Part shown: positions 50,309 to 59,172 of the stretch, piece after piece | Layout: each line of letters opens with the position of its first letter | How positions within the stretch are numbered: the stretch's first letter is position 1 | Assembly (NCBI GenBank): GCA_023231005.1 | Contig: JALNWG010000017.1 | Location: 1-64,000, forward strand | Direction of reading: 5' to 3' | Source of the DNA: Bacteroidales bacterium | Lineage (GTDB): Bacteria > Bacteroidota > Bacteroidia > Bacteroidales > FEN-979 | DNA: 64,000 bases | Made by a program: the position numbers and the translations under genes | The notes under the pieces: generated by a model | Database searches by the model: none | The model's input: only the letters and a program-made list of their open reading frames with translations | Told to the model about the DNA's origin: nothing

Positions 50309-52258
50309 ATGTCTGTTTTAGATTCCATACAAACCAAAGATTTCCTAATTGAAAAGATCCTAAAAAACTATTCTGGAATTTTCGATAAAGGAACCGGGGA
50401 ACAACTTGCTTTGATTAAACGTGAAAAAGTGATCCATCCTGTTTTATATCTTGGGATGGGGACCTGCGGCATTGTTTCCGGTGCAGACAAGACTTACATG
50501 GCGATTCAAAAATATCTGAATGACAACAATTTGGAAGCAGAGGTTGTGAAAACCGGATGCCTGGGCTTTTGTTCTGCGGAACCACTTTTAGATATTCAAC
50601 TACCAGGCAAAGCACGAATTTCATATCAACACGTAACACAGGAAAAAGTTGAGGATTTATTGAATGCTGTTTTTCATCACACGCTCATTCCGGAAAATAT
50701 TTTAGGGCAGCATCGGTTTGCGTCTCACGAAGAATGGCCTGGGGTTGATTTTATTGATCAACATCCTTTTTTCGCACAACAGCATCGGAATGTCCTACAC
50801 AATACGGGGCTTATCTCCCCATGGTCAATTGATGATTATCTGGCAAGGGGCGGTTATAAGTCACTATTTAAAACGGTGTTAAATTACACTCCAGATAAAG
50901 TTTGTGAAATTATTGAGCAAAGTGAATTACGTGGTCGCGGAGGTGGGGGTTATGCAACTGGGAAAAAATGGAGGAATGCCTTAGACACTGGAAGTGATCA
51001 AAAGTTTCTTGTTTGTAATGCAGAAGAAAGTGATCCAGGAGTATTTTTAAACCGGGCCTTTATCGAGGGTGACCCGCACAGGGTGTTGGAGGGAATTGCT
51101 ATTGCTTCGTATGCCATTGGGGCCAATAGCGCTTATATTCACATCCGGTATAACCATGAGCAATCATTAATGATCATGGAAAATGCCATAGCCCAGGCGA
51201 AAGAATATGGTATTTTGGGTGAAAATATTTTTGCCAGTGGTTTTAATTTAAATCTGTTTATTCGAAAAGGAGCAGGCGCTTTTGTTTGCGGTGAAGAAAC
51301 CTCTTTGATTGCCAGTATGGAAAGTCAGCGAGGTACTCCTCAAACAAAACCGCCTTATCCAACAGAGAAAGGTCTTTTCGGGCATCCAACGGTTGTTAAT
51401 AATGTAGAAACTCTGGCAAATGTTCCTGCTATTTTAGAGAACGGACCTACTTGGTTTAGATCAATAGGGACTAATGGGAGTAAAGGAACTAAAGTGATCA
51501 GTTTAGCTGGTAAAGCAACTCGGAAAGGATTTGTTGAAGTACCCATGGGAATCCCCATCTCAAACATTGTGTTCGATATTGCCGGAGGCATTTCTGATGG
51601 AAAGCCACTCAAAGCCGTTCAAATTGGAGGTCCTTTCGGGATATGTATTCCTCCCAAAGGTCTCTCGGCTGAGATTGGATATGAATCCCTGCAGGAAATT
51701 GGTGCTTCCCTTGGATTGTGCGGACTCACTTTATTAGATGAAGATATCTGCATGGTTTCTTTATCAAAATATTTCATGAAATTACTTCACAAGGAAAGTT
51801 GTGGAAAATGTATTCCATGCCGGGAAGGGACTCACCGGATGCTGGAAATTCTGGAAGGAATTACAAAGCGTCCCAAGGAGGAGAGTTCTCATGAAACACT
51901 CGAACGTTTCAAGGGAGTTGTACAGTTGGAAAACCTGGCCGAAGTCATTCATGACACTTCCCTGTGCGGGCTTGGAAAAAACGCACCCAATCCTGTTCTG
52001 TCATCATTAAAATGGTTCCGGGATGAATTTGAAGAACATATTTTCGATCGGAAATGCAGGGCAGGTGTATGTAACGATCTTCGTAGCTTTTTCATTGATG
52101 TGGATATCTGCAATGGATGCAATGTATGTCAAAAAAAATGTCCTGAAACCGCTATTATCGGTGCGATTAGAATGCCACATTTCATTGTGGAATCCAAGTG
52201 TACGGGATGCGGAATTTGTTTTGACAGTTGTAAGTTCAATGCTATTTACTATAAATAA
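50309..52258 (+). CDS. [FeFe]-hydrogenase 3, NuoF-like subunit with fused HndB-like domain (HydB)
   Basis: This 649-residue subunit is the longest of the three. Residues 1-130 form an HndB-like ferredoxin domain with a helical lead (MGTCGIVSGADKTY; CLGFCSAEP). Then come the FMN loop (ELRGRGGGGYATGKKW), the NADH loop (NAEESDPGVFLNR), the CGKCIPC plus CGLGKN [4Fe-4S] site, and a C-terminal two-cluster ferredoxin domain (CNGCNVCQKKC, CTGCGICFDSC). The NADH loop has Glu-Glu-Ser where the other two have Asp-Glu-Gly, a change at the nucleotide site. Confidence 0.94.
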   Translation: MSVLDSIQTKDFLIEKILKNYSGIFDKGTGEQLALIKREKVIHPVLYLGMGTCGIVSGADKTYMAIQKYLNDNNLEAEVVKTGCLGFCSAEPLLDIQLPGKARISYQHVTQEKVEDLLNAVFHHTLIPENILGQHRFASHEEWPGVDFIDQHPFFAQQHRNVLHNTGLISPWSIDDYLARGGYKSLFKTVLNYTPDKVCEIIEQSELRGRGGGGYATGKKWRNALDTGSDQKFLVCNAEESDPGVFLNRAFIEGDPHRVLEGIAIASYAIGANSAYIHIRYNHEQSLMIMENAIAQAKEYGILGENIFASGFNLNLFIRKGAGAFVCGEETSLIASMESQRGTPQTKPPYPTEKGLFGHPTVVNNVETLANVPAILENGPTWFRSIGTNGSKGTKVISLAGKATRKGFVEVPMGIPISNIVFDIAGGISDGKPLKAVQIGGPFGICIPPKGLSAEIGYESLQEIGASLGLCGLTLLDEDICMVSLSKYFMKLLHKESCGKCIPCREGTHRMLEILEGITKRPKEESSHETLERFKGVVQLENLAEVIHDTSLCGLGKNAPNPVLSSLKWFRDEFEEHIFDRKCRAGVCNDLRSFFIDVDICNGCNVCQKKCPETAIIGAIRMPHFIVESKCTGCGICFDSCKFNAIYYK

Positions 52259-52266
52259 ACTGAAAG

Positions 52267-53988
52267 ATGCAATTTGACATTGAGATCAACGGGGAGCAGG
52301 TTACCGCAAAAAAAGGGGAAACCATTAAAAATGTTCTTGATCGCATTGGAATTAAAGTGCCTACTTTATGTAACATGAATGGTTTTACACCTACTGGAAG
52401 TTGTAGGTTGTGCGTGGTGGAAGTAGATGGATTGCAGGGGTTGGTTCCATCCTGTTCACATCAGGTTGAGGAATGGATGAAAATAAAGACCCATTCACCC
52501 CGAGTTCTCAAGGCCAGAAAAACCATTGTCGAGTTATTGCTTGCGAGGCATCCGGATGAATGTCTATACTGTAACCGCAATAAAAATTGCGAGTTACAAA
52601 GTCTGGCAGAGGAATTGGATATAAGAGAAAGGAAACATCAAACTAAGAGGTTATCCATTCAGATTGATAGGGCTTGTTCGAGTATTGAGCGAGATCCGGC
52701 AAAATGTATTCTGTGCGGGCGTTGCATCCGTATATGTGATGAAGTGATCGGAGTAGCGGCCATTGATATAATGGGACGTGGAAGTGACAGCAGGATTGGC
52801 ACTTCGTACAATAAAGGATTGAATGTTTCTTCCTGTGTCAAATGCGGTCAATGTATAATGGTTTGTCCTACTGCAGCGCTTTCAGAACGATCGAACATAC
52901 AAACCGTCCTTGATGCTCTTCATAATCCTGAACTTTTTCCAGTAATTCAGTTTTCTCCAACTGTACCCGCTTCTATTGCCGAAGATTTTAATTTAAAAAC
53001 GAGTAAGGATATTTTAAATCTTTTCAGAGCTGCTTTAAAAAAAATGGGCTTCCGACAAATTTTTGATACTTCCATGGCTGCGGACCTTACCATCATGGAG
53101 GAAGCTGCTGAATTTATTGACCGGTGGAATAAACAATCCGTTTTGCCAATGTTTACTTCCTGTTGCCCCTCTTGGGTCAGGTATGCTGAAGAGGAAAAAA
53201 GGAAACTACTCCCCAATCTTTCTTCAACCCGATCGCCACAGCAAATGATGGGACGGGTGGTAAAAAACTATATCACCAGTTCTGCAGGGCAAAAACCTTC
53301 CTCCGTGTTTGTTGTCTCTGTAATGCCCTGCACATCAAAGAAACACGAAGCAGAGGGCGATGTTATGAAGGACAACAATACCCGGTATGTTGACGCTGTT
53401 TTGACAACACGTGAATTGGTCCGTTTGATCCGGTTAATGGGTATTGATTTTTCCTGTTTGGAACCGGAGCCTAACGATACAGCATTTAGTTTAAGAAGCT
53501 CGGCAGGAAAACTTTTTGGTGTTTCAGGTGGTCATCTGGAAGGTTTAATCCGAACCATTCATTATATGATGACTGGACAGGAAATTAATCCTATTAAAAT
53601 CAACGATTTGCGTGGACTAAAGACAAAAAAAGAGACCCATATTAAAATCGGGAAGCAGGTTTTAAAGGTAATGGCTGTAAGCGGATTAGCTAATGTAAAA
53701 TCGGTTTTAGATGAAATTGAATCCGGAAGAAAAGATGTTCATATTGTTGAAGTAATGACATGTCCATTTGGATGTATCAATGGAGGAGGACAGCGAATCG
53801 GATCGGATGAAAAAAGTTTAAAGTCAAGGATGAAGGCAATTTATGATGTGGATGAAGAGGAGATGATTAAAGTAGCTCATAAAAATCCGATTATTACCGA
53901 TTTATATGATAAGTTTTTAGGTCACCCCAATAGCGATCAAAATAAAGACTTACTTCACCAGGTACCAATAACTGAAAAAACAGTATGA
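52267..53988 (+). CDS. [FeFe]-hydrogenase 3 catalytic subunit (HydA)
   Basis: This is a 573-residue catalytic subunit. H-cluster ligands fall at Cys300, Cys355, Cys499 and Cys503, and the shuttle Cys at 299, the same numbers as in Clostridium pasteurianum CpI. Motifs are TSCCPSW, MPCTSKKHE and MTCPFGCINGGGQR. The proton-path residues Glu279, Glu282, Arg286 and Ser319 are also in place. Accessory clusters are a [2Fe-2S] (Cys35, 46, 49, 63), His95-Cys99-102-108 and two ferredoxin-type sites. Its stop overlaps the sensor kinase start (ATGA). Confidence 0.96.
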   Translation: MQFDIEINGEQVTAKKGETIKNVLDRIGIKVPTLCNMNGFTPTGSCRLCVVEVDGLQGLVPSCSHQVEEWMKIKTHSPRVLKARKTIVELLLARHPDECLYCNRNKNCELQSLAEELDIRERKHQTKRLSIQIDRACSSIERDPAKCILCGRCIRICDEVIGVAAIDIMGRGSDSRIGTSYNKGLNVSSCVKCGQCIMVCPTAALSERSNIQTVLDALHNPELFPVIQFSPTVPASIAEDFNLKTSKDILNLFRAALKKMGFRQIFDTSMAADLTIMEEAAEFIDRWNKQSVLPMFTSCCPSWVRYAEEEKRKLLPNLSSTRSPQQMMGRVVKNYITSSAGQKPSSVFVVSVMPCTSKKHEAEGDVMKDNNTRYVDAVLTTRELVRLIRLMGIDFSCLEPEPNDTAFSLRSSAGKLFGVSGGHLEGLIRTIHYMMTGQEINPIKINDLRGLKTKKETHIKIGKQVLKVMAVSGLANVKSVLDEIESGRKDVHIVEVMTCPFGCINGGGQRIGSDEKSLKSRMKAIYDVDEEEMIKVAHKNPIITDLYDKFLGHPNSDQNKDLLHQVPITEKTV

Positions 53989-55967
53989 GTCACTCCTATC
54001 ACAAGCAGTTAGTATTTACACTGAAAGATCGGTGCAGAGTTTGTTTTACCTGTGTACGTGAATGTCCTGTTAAAGCTATCAAAATCATTAACGGCCAGGC
54101 TGAAGTGATCAACGACCGGTGCATTGGCTGTGGTAATTGTGTTAAGGTGTGCAGCCAGGGGGCAAAATATCCGTTGCTTTCAATCCCGGAAGTTGAAAGA
54201 CTTCTCAGTTCTGAGGATAAAATCGCAGCCTGCATTGCTCCCAGTTTTCCAGCCGAATTTGAAGAAATTAAAGATCATCGGATATTGGTTGGTATGATTC
54301 GACGTCTTGGATTCGATTATGTAACCGAGGTTTCCTTTGGAGCGGATCTTGTTGCTCAAGCGTATGAGAACAACATGAAGGAGAAACGGATTGAGGGGGA
54401 TATTTCATCCGATTGTCCTGCCATTGTGTATTTTATACGCCATTATCATCCTGAAATGGTCGGGTATTTAGCTCCTTTGGCCTCTCCCATGGTTGCGATG
54501 ACCCGGGTAATGAAAAAAAAACATGGAGAAAATCTGAAAGTAGTTTTCATCGGACCCTGTTTTGCCAAGAAAGCAGAAACCAATGAAGTTGATGAAGTGT
54601 TAACTTTTCGTGAACTTAGAGATATGTTTTTACAGAGGGATATCCGATCAGACAACTCAGATCCCTCTGATTTTGATGCGCCACATAGTGGGAAAGGTTC
54701 TATTTTTCCAATTAGTCGCGGACTTTACTATACTGCAAACAGTCAGGAGGTCATTCCCGAAGAACATGTAGTGATTGCCGAAGGCAGAGTAAATTTTAAA
54801 GAAGCCATCAAGGAGTTTGAAGAGGGTGATATCCGTGATAAGCACCTGATGTTGCTTTGTTGCGAAGGATGTATAATGGGTCCGGGAACTTCACCTGGTG
54901 GCAAACGGTTTGTCCGGAGCGCTGCAGTAGGTAAGTATGTCAGTAAAAAGTTAGAGAATATTGACCTGAATGCCTGGAAACAGGAGTTAGCAGAATACAG
55001 TAAAATTGATCTCTCGCAGACCTTTACACCGGAAGACCGTCGTTTGGCACCAACGTCCAAGGAAGAAGTCATTAAAGCCTTGAATGCCATGGGAAAATAT
55101 TCAGCCCAGGACCATTTAAACTGCGGTGCTTGTGGTTATGATACTTGCGTTGAACACGCGAGTGCCATTGTAACAGGGCTTGCAGAAACTGAGATGTGCT
55201 TACCCTATGCCATAGAGAAGTTGCATGATTCCATAAATAATCTCAATGTTTCCAATGAAAAACTTGCCAAAGCTAAAGCTCAATTAAAACAGTCGGAAAA
55301 ACTGGCACACATGGGGCAACTTTCGGCCGGTATTGCCCATGAATTAAATAATCCGCTCGGGGTAATCACCATGTACAGCAATATTCTGATGGATGAAGCG
55401 CCTGAGGGAGATCCTGTTCGTGATGATCTCAATCTAATTGTTGAACAGGCCGACCGGTGTAAAAAAATCGTCAGTGGTTTGTTGAATTTTGCCCGGAAAA
55501 ACCAGGTTACCATGAATGAAACAAATGTGGTAAAATTCTCGGAACATAGTTTAAATTCCATCGTTAAACCCGATAACATCAAAGTCATTTTCGAACCACG
55601 TATTGCCGATCCCAATGCCAAACTCGACATCGATCAAATGATGCAAGTACTGACAAACCTGGAAAAAAACGCCATTGAAGCCATGCCCGATGGTGGTTCT
55701 CTGACCCTTGGTGTGGAAGGAGATGCTGAAGAAATCACCTTTATTTTATCCGATACAGGAACAGGAATACCAAAAGAGAACATGGACAAATTATTCACGC
55801 CATTCTTCACAACTAAGGAGATGGGAAAGGGGACTGGTTTAGGACTTGCATTAATTTATGGTATCGTTAAAATGCACAAAGGGAAAATCCAGGTAGATTC
55901 AAATTCAGATCCTTTAGTAGGACCTACCGGAACGACTTTCAGAATTATCGTTCCTAGGGGAAAATAA
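53985..55967 (+). CDS. Hydrogenase-like sensor histidine kinase
   Basis: This is a soluble 660-residue kinase. N-terminal ferredoxin motifs (Cys17-27, Cys46-56) precede a [FeFe]-hydrogenase-like domain (about 70-370; motifs SSDCPAIV, GPCFAKK, LCCEGCIMGPG). All four cluster Cys are kept, and Asp replaces the shuttle Cys. A CGACGYDTC [4Fe-4S] site follows. The kinase core has HisKA SAGIAHELNNPLGVI and ATPase motifs NLEKNAIEAM and GKGTGLGLALIYG. It matches the histidine-kinase-linked sensory hydrogenases and probably feeds the two receiver proteins downstream. Confidence 0.92.
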   Translation: MSHSYHKQLVFTLKDRCRVCFTCVRECPVKAIKIINGQAEVINDRCIGCGNCVKVCSQGAKYPLLSIPEVERLLSSEDKIAACIAPSFPAEFEEIKDHRILVGMIRRLGFDYVTEVSFGADLVAQAYENNMKEKRIEGDISSDCPAIVYFIRHYHPEMVGYLAPLASPMVAMTRVMKKKHGENLKVVFIGPCFAKKAETNEVDEVLTFRELRDMFLQRDIRSDNSDPSDFDAPHSGKGSIFPISRGLYYTANSQEVIPEEHVVIAEGRVNFKEAIKEFEEGDIRDKHLMLLCCEGCIMGPGTSPGGKRFVRSAAVGKYVSKKLENIDLNAWKQELAEYSKIDLSQTFTPEDRRLAPTSKEEVIKALNAMGKYSAQDHLNCGACGYDTCVEHASAIVTGLAETEMCLPYAIEKLHDSINNLNVSNEKLAKAKAQLKQSEKLAHMGQLSAGIAHELNNPLGVITMYSNILMDEAPEGDPVRDDLNLIVEQADRCKKIVSGLLNFARKNQVTMNETNVVKFSEHSLNSIVKPDNIKVIFEPRIADPNAKLDIDQMMQVLTNLEKNAIEAMPDGGSLTLGVEGDAEEITFILSDTGTGIPKENMDKLFTPFFTTKEMGKGTGLGLALIYGIVKMHKGKIQVDSNSDPLVGPTGTTFRIIVPRGK

Positions 55968-56013
55968 AGAAATCGCGAAATGGTGAAATAAAAAACTCAT
56001 ATAAATAACAGAA

Positions 56014-56415
56014 ATGAACCCATCGAACAAAACCATTCTGATTGTAGATGATGATCAGGATTATCTTTTTCAGTTACAGACCAAGATCCAAAATTTTGGT
56101 TTTAAAACAATAACTGCAGATGGTCAAAAAGAGGCTGAAGAGTTGTTAGAAAAAGTCAAACCGGATCTTGCCATTCTTGATTTGATGATGGAGAATGAGG
56201 ACAGCGGATTTATTCTATGTTATAAAATGAAAAAGAAATATCCGGACGTGCCCATTATCATTGCAACAGGAGTAGCTGCGGAAACCGGGATCAGTTTTGA
56301 CATTCATGATGAAAGCAACCGTAAATGGATCAAAGCAGATTGTTTTTTAGATAAAGGTATCCGATCGGAAAAGTTGAAAGAAGAAATCGACAAATTACTA
56401 GTGAAACAGGCTTAA
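56014..56415 (+). CDS. Single-domain response regulator (CheY-like)
   Basis: This 133-residue receiver has acidic pocket IVDDDQDYL, phospho-acceptor Asp in LAILDLMMENED and the conserved Lys in FLDKGI. It has no output domain, so it probably relays phosphate or acts by binding. A long loop (ATGVAAETGISFDIHDES) lies between strands 4 and 5. It sits 46 bases after the sensor kinase and 49 before the receiver-kinase. Confidence 0.9.
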   Translation: MNPSNKTILIVDDDQDYLFQLQTKIQNFGFKTITADGQKEAEELLEKVKPDLAILDLMMENEDSGFILCYKMKKKYPDVPIIIATGVAAETGISFDIHDESNRKWIKADCFLDKGIRSEKLKEEIDKLLVKQA

Positions 56416-56464
56416 TAAGGCTGAATTATGAATTTTACACACATTTTGAAGTGAAACAGAGATT

Positions 56465-57592
56465 ATGGCAACCCTAAAAATTCTCGTCGTGGATGATGAA
56501 CCTGGCATCAGAAGTGGTGTAACCAGGATTTTGCGCAACTTCCGGGTCGATTATCCATTTATGGATGAAGCTTTTGAATTCGAAGTTTTAGAGGCTCCAA
56601 CAGGTGAAGCCGCAATCGAGATAATAGAAAACAATATTCCAGACATTATGCTCCTTGATAACAAACTTCCAGGAATTCAGGGGATTGAAGTATTGGAGTA
56701 TATCAAGAAGAAACAGAAAAATATTGTTGTCGTAATGATCACTTCGTATGCCTCGCTGGAATTAGCGGTAAAAGCTACTAGTGACGGGGCATCTGATTTT
56801 ATTCCGAAACCATTTACCCCGCAGGAATTAAAATCCTCCATTGAGAATATCACGAAACGGCTGTTTTTAAAAAACATGACCAATAAGTTGCAGGATTCAG
56901 GGAAACAAATCAGATTTACTTTTCTTTCTGTTTTATCACATGAACTTAAAGCCCCCCTGAATTCTATTGAAGGATATTTGAAAATGATCAAAGACCGTCA
57001 GGCAGGGCCCAAGCTGGAAGATTATGACGTGATGATCGACCGGTCACTTGACCGAATTAAAGGAATGCGTAACCTGATCCTTGATCTGTTGGATTTGACA
57101 CGGGTAGAATCTGGAAAGGCAAAAAGGAATGTCACAGAAATCGATCTTTTTAAAATTGCCCGTACCGCCATGGATACCATGCGCCCTTATGCAATCCAGC
57201 GGGATGTCACACTAAAACTTAATGGGACTTCTCCCCTGTTTATCCAAGGTGATGCTGAAGAAATTGAAATAATTTTCAATAATCTGATTTCCAATGCCAT
57301 AAAATACAATAAAGATGGAGGATGCGTTGATTGCAATATTATAGAAATAGGAAAAGATATAATAATTGAAGTGAAAGATACCGGAATTGGATTAAGTTCT
57401 TCTGATATTGAGAAAATATTTGATGATTTCGTACGGATAAAAAATGAGAAAACCAAAAACATTACCGGGAGCGGGTTGGGATTGCCCATTGTAAAAAAAT
57501 TAATTGATAATTACGCTGGAAAAATTGAAGTCACAAGCATCCCAGGCCAGGGTAGTACATTTAAAATCATTCTTCCAATCAATAAATCATGA
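56465..57592 (+). CDS. Receiver-histidine kinase protein
   Basis: This 375-residue protein has an N-terminal receiver (LVVDDEPGIRSG; Asp in IMLLDNKLPGIQG; Lys in DFIPKPFTPQE) followed by a kinase core (LSVLSHELKAPLNSI; NLISNAIKYNKDGG; GSGLGLPIVKKLI). With the receiver in front of the kinase, it can act downstream of another kinase, here presumably the hydrogenase-like one. It overlaps rex by 4 bases. Confidence 0.92.
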   Translation: MATLKILVVDDEPGIRSGVTRILRNFRVDYPFMDEAFEFEVLEAPTGEAAIEIIENNIPDIMLLDNKLPGIQGIEVLEYIKKKQKNIVVVMITSYASLELAVKATSDGASDFIPKPFTPQELKSSIENITKRLFLKNMTNKLQDSGKQIRFTFLSVLSHELKAPLNSIEGYLKMIKDRQAGPKLEDYDVMIDRSLDRIKGMRNLILDLLDLTRVESGKAKRNVTEIDLFKIARTAMDTMRPYAIQRDVTLKLNGTSPLFIQGDAEEIEIIFNNLISNAIKYNKDGGCVDCNIIEIGKDIIIEVKDTGIGLSSSDIEKIFDDFVRIKNEKTKNITGSGLGLPIVKKLIDNYAGKIEVTSIPGQGSTFKIILPINKS

Positions 57593-58230
57593 TTATAAAA
57601 AATTTACCGCATAAAACTGTTGAACGTTTAAGTCAATACCGTCGTGCATTATTGATGACCCTTTCAAAGGAGAAGACGCATGTTTTTTCACATGAAATTG
57701 CCCAGATGTTACATATTACGCCTGTTCAAGTTCGAAGGGATCTCATGCTTATAGGATATTCAGGAAATCTCAGAAAAGGATATGATATCAAGGAATTAAT
57801 TGAACTGATAGGGAAGATTATTGATTCTGACAAGGGGCAGCGTGTTGCGGTAGTCGGGCTTGGCAATTTGGGAAAGGCCATTATTAGTTATTTTAAGGGA
57901 AAACGGTCAAAATTGTCTATCATAGCTGCTTTTGATATCAACCCTGACAAAATAAACAGGGTTTATGATGGAGTTCCATGTTATCATATTGATCAAATGA
58001 CCGATATTATCAAACAGAATAATATTTCCATTGGGATCATTTCAGTTCCATCCACCGAGGCACCTGAAATAGCTGAGACTCTTGTTTTATCAGGGATCAA
58101 AGGGCTTCTCAACTTTACTCCTAAGCCCTTAAATGTTCCTCCCTATGTTTATCTTGAGGAATATGATATGATTACTTCACTTGAAAAAGTAGCGTTTTTT
58201 GCAAAGAAGAATGATGAACGATTCAAATAG
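57589..58230 (+). CDS. rex: Redox-sensing transcriptional repressor Rex
   Basis: Rex binds operator DNA when NAD+ is high and releases it when NADH binds. The 213 residues have an N-terminal winged helix (VFSHEIAQMLHITPVQVRRDL) and a Rossmann domain with VVGLGNLGKAI. The segment SVPSTEAPEIAE also fits the family. It is translationally coupled (ATGA) to the receiver-kinase gene, placing the NADH sensor inside hydrogenase operon 3. Rex-like boxes precede all three hydrogenase operons. Confidence 0.95.
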   Translation: MIIKNLPHKTVERLSQYRRALLMTLSKEKTHVFSHEIAQMLHITPVQVRRDLMLIGYSGNLRKGYDIKELIELIGKIIDSDKGQRVAVVGLGNLGKAIISYFKGKRSKLSIIAAFDINPDKINRVYDGVPCYHIDQMTDIIKQNNISIGIISVPSTEAPEIAETLVLSGIKGLLNFTPKPLNVPPYVYLEEYDMITSLEKVAFFAKKNDERFK

Positions 58231-58242
58231 AAAGTATTCACT

Positions 58243-59172
58243 GTGAACATTTTTTATGATTTTGACCAGGTTGGATCGATCCGGAACGCAGTAGTCACTA
58301 CCGGTTCTTTCGATGGAGTTCATATAGGTCATAAAGTCATTTTGAACAGGTTGAAGAAAATTGCCTCAGAGATTGATGGAGAAACTGTATTAATTACTTT
58401 CCATCCTCATCCCAGAAAAGTGTTATATCCGGAGACAGCAGGAAAGGATCTGTTCCTTATCAATTCGCAGCGTGAAAAAATCGCATTATTACAAAAGGCA
58501 GGATTGGATAATCTGATCGTTGTGGAATTTACTCTGGAATTTTCAAAAATTTCTTCGGTAGATTTTGTTCAAAATATTCTCTTGAATAAATTGCATGCGC
58601 GGAAGATTGTCATAGGGTTTAATCATCATTTTGGACATAACCGGGAGGGAGATTATGAAGCTCTCAGGAAAATAGGGCTCATCAAGGGATTTGAAGTTGA
58701 AGAGATTCCTGAGCAGGATATTCATAATGAGTCCGTGAGTTCCACGAAAATCAGAAAAGCCATACTGGAAGGGAACATTCAGAAAGCCAATGCATATCTC
58801 GATCATCAATATATCATCATGGGCGCAGTTACAAAAAGCAGTTCTTCTCTTGAGGAGATTGGATTTCCAAGTTATTCGGTTAAAATAGAAGAAGACTGTA
58901 AGCTGGTTCCTCCCAACGGGGTATATGCAGTAACCGTTCTGGGTGAAGATAGTTTTTCACGGGCTATGTGCTTCATCCGTAAAAATGTGGAAGTACCCCT
59001 TGATACTTTGATAGAAACTCATTTACTTGAAAGTTATGGAAATATTGAAGGTCAAATAGTTACACTTCTTTTCCACAAACGGATTCGCGAAGAGCTGGTT
59101 ATTGGGACCAATGAGGAGTTAAAAAAGCAATTGACAATAGATAAGAACATGGTTGACGAACTTATTTTCTGA
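58243..59172 (+). CDS. ribF: Bifunctional riboflavin kinase/FAD synthetase
   Basis: RibF makes FMN and FAD from riboflavin. The N-terminal nucleotidyltransferase site is GSFDGVHIGHKVIL, with FHPHPRKVLYP and IGFNHHFGHNREGDY. The C-terminal riboflavin kinase domain (about 190-305) contains PPNGVYAVTV. SSTKIRKAI is also characteristic. The start is GTG at 58243, 12 bases after rex; there is no closer ATG. FMN supply is relevant to the NuoF-like subunits, but ribF is a housekeeping gene. Confidence 0.95.
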   Translation: MNIFYDFDQVGSIRNAVVTTGSFDGVHIGHKVILNRLKKIASEIDGETVLITFHPHPRKVLYPETAGKDLFLINSQREKIALLQKAGLDNLIVVEFTLEFSKISSVDFVQNILLNKLHARKIVIGFNHHFGHNREGDYEALRKIGLIKGFEVEEIPEQDIHNESVSSTKIRKAILEGNIQKANAYLDHQYIIMGAVTKSSSSLEEIGFPSYSVKIEEDCKLVPPNGVYAVTVLGEDSFSRAMCFIRKNVEVPLDTLIETHLLESYGNIEGQIVTLLFHKRIREELVIGTNEELKKQLTIDKNMVDELIF

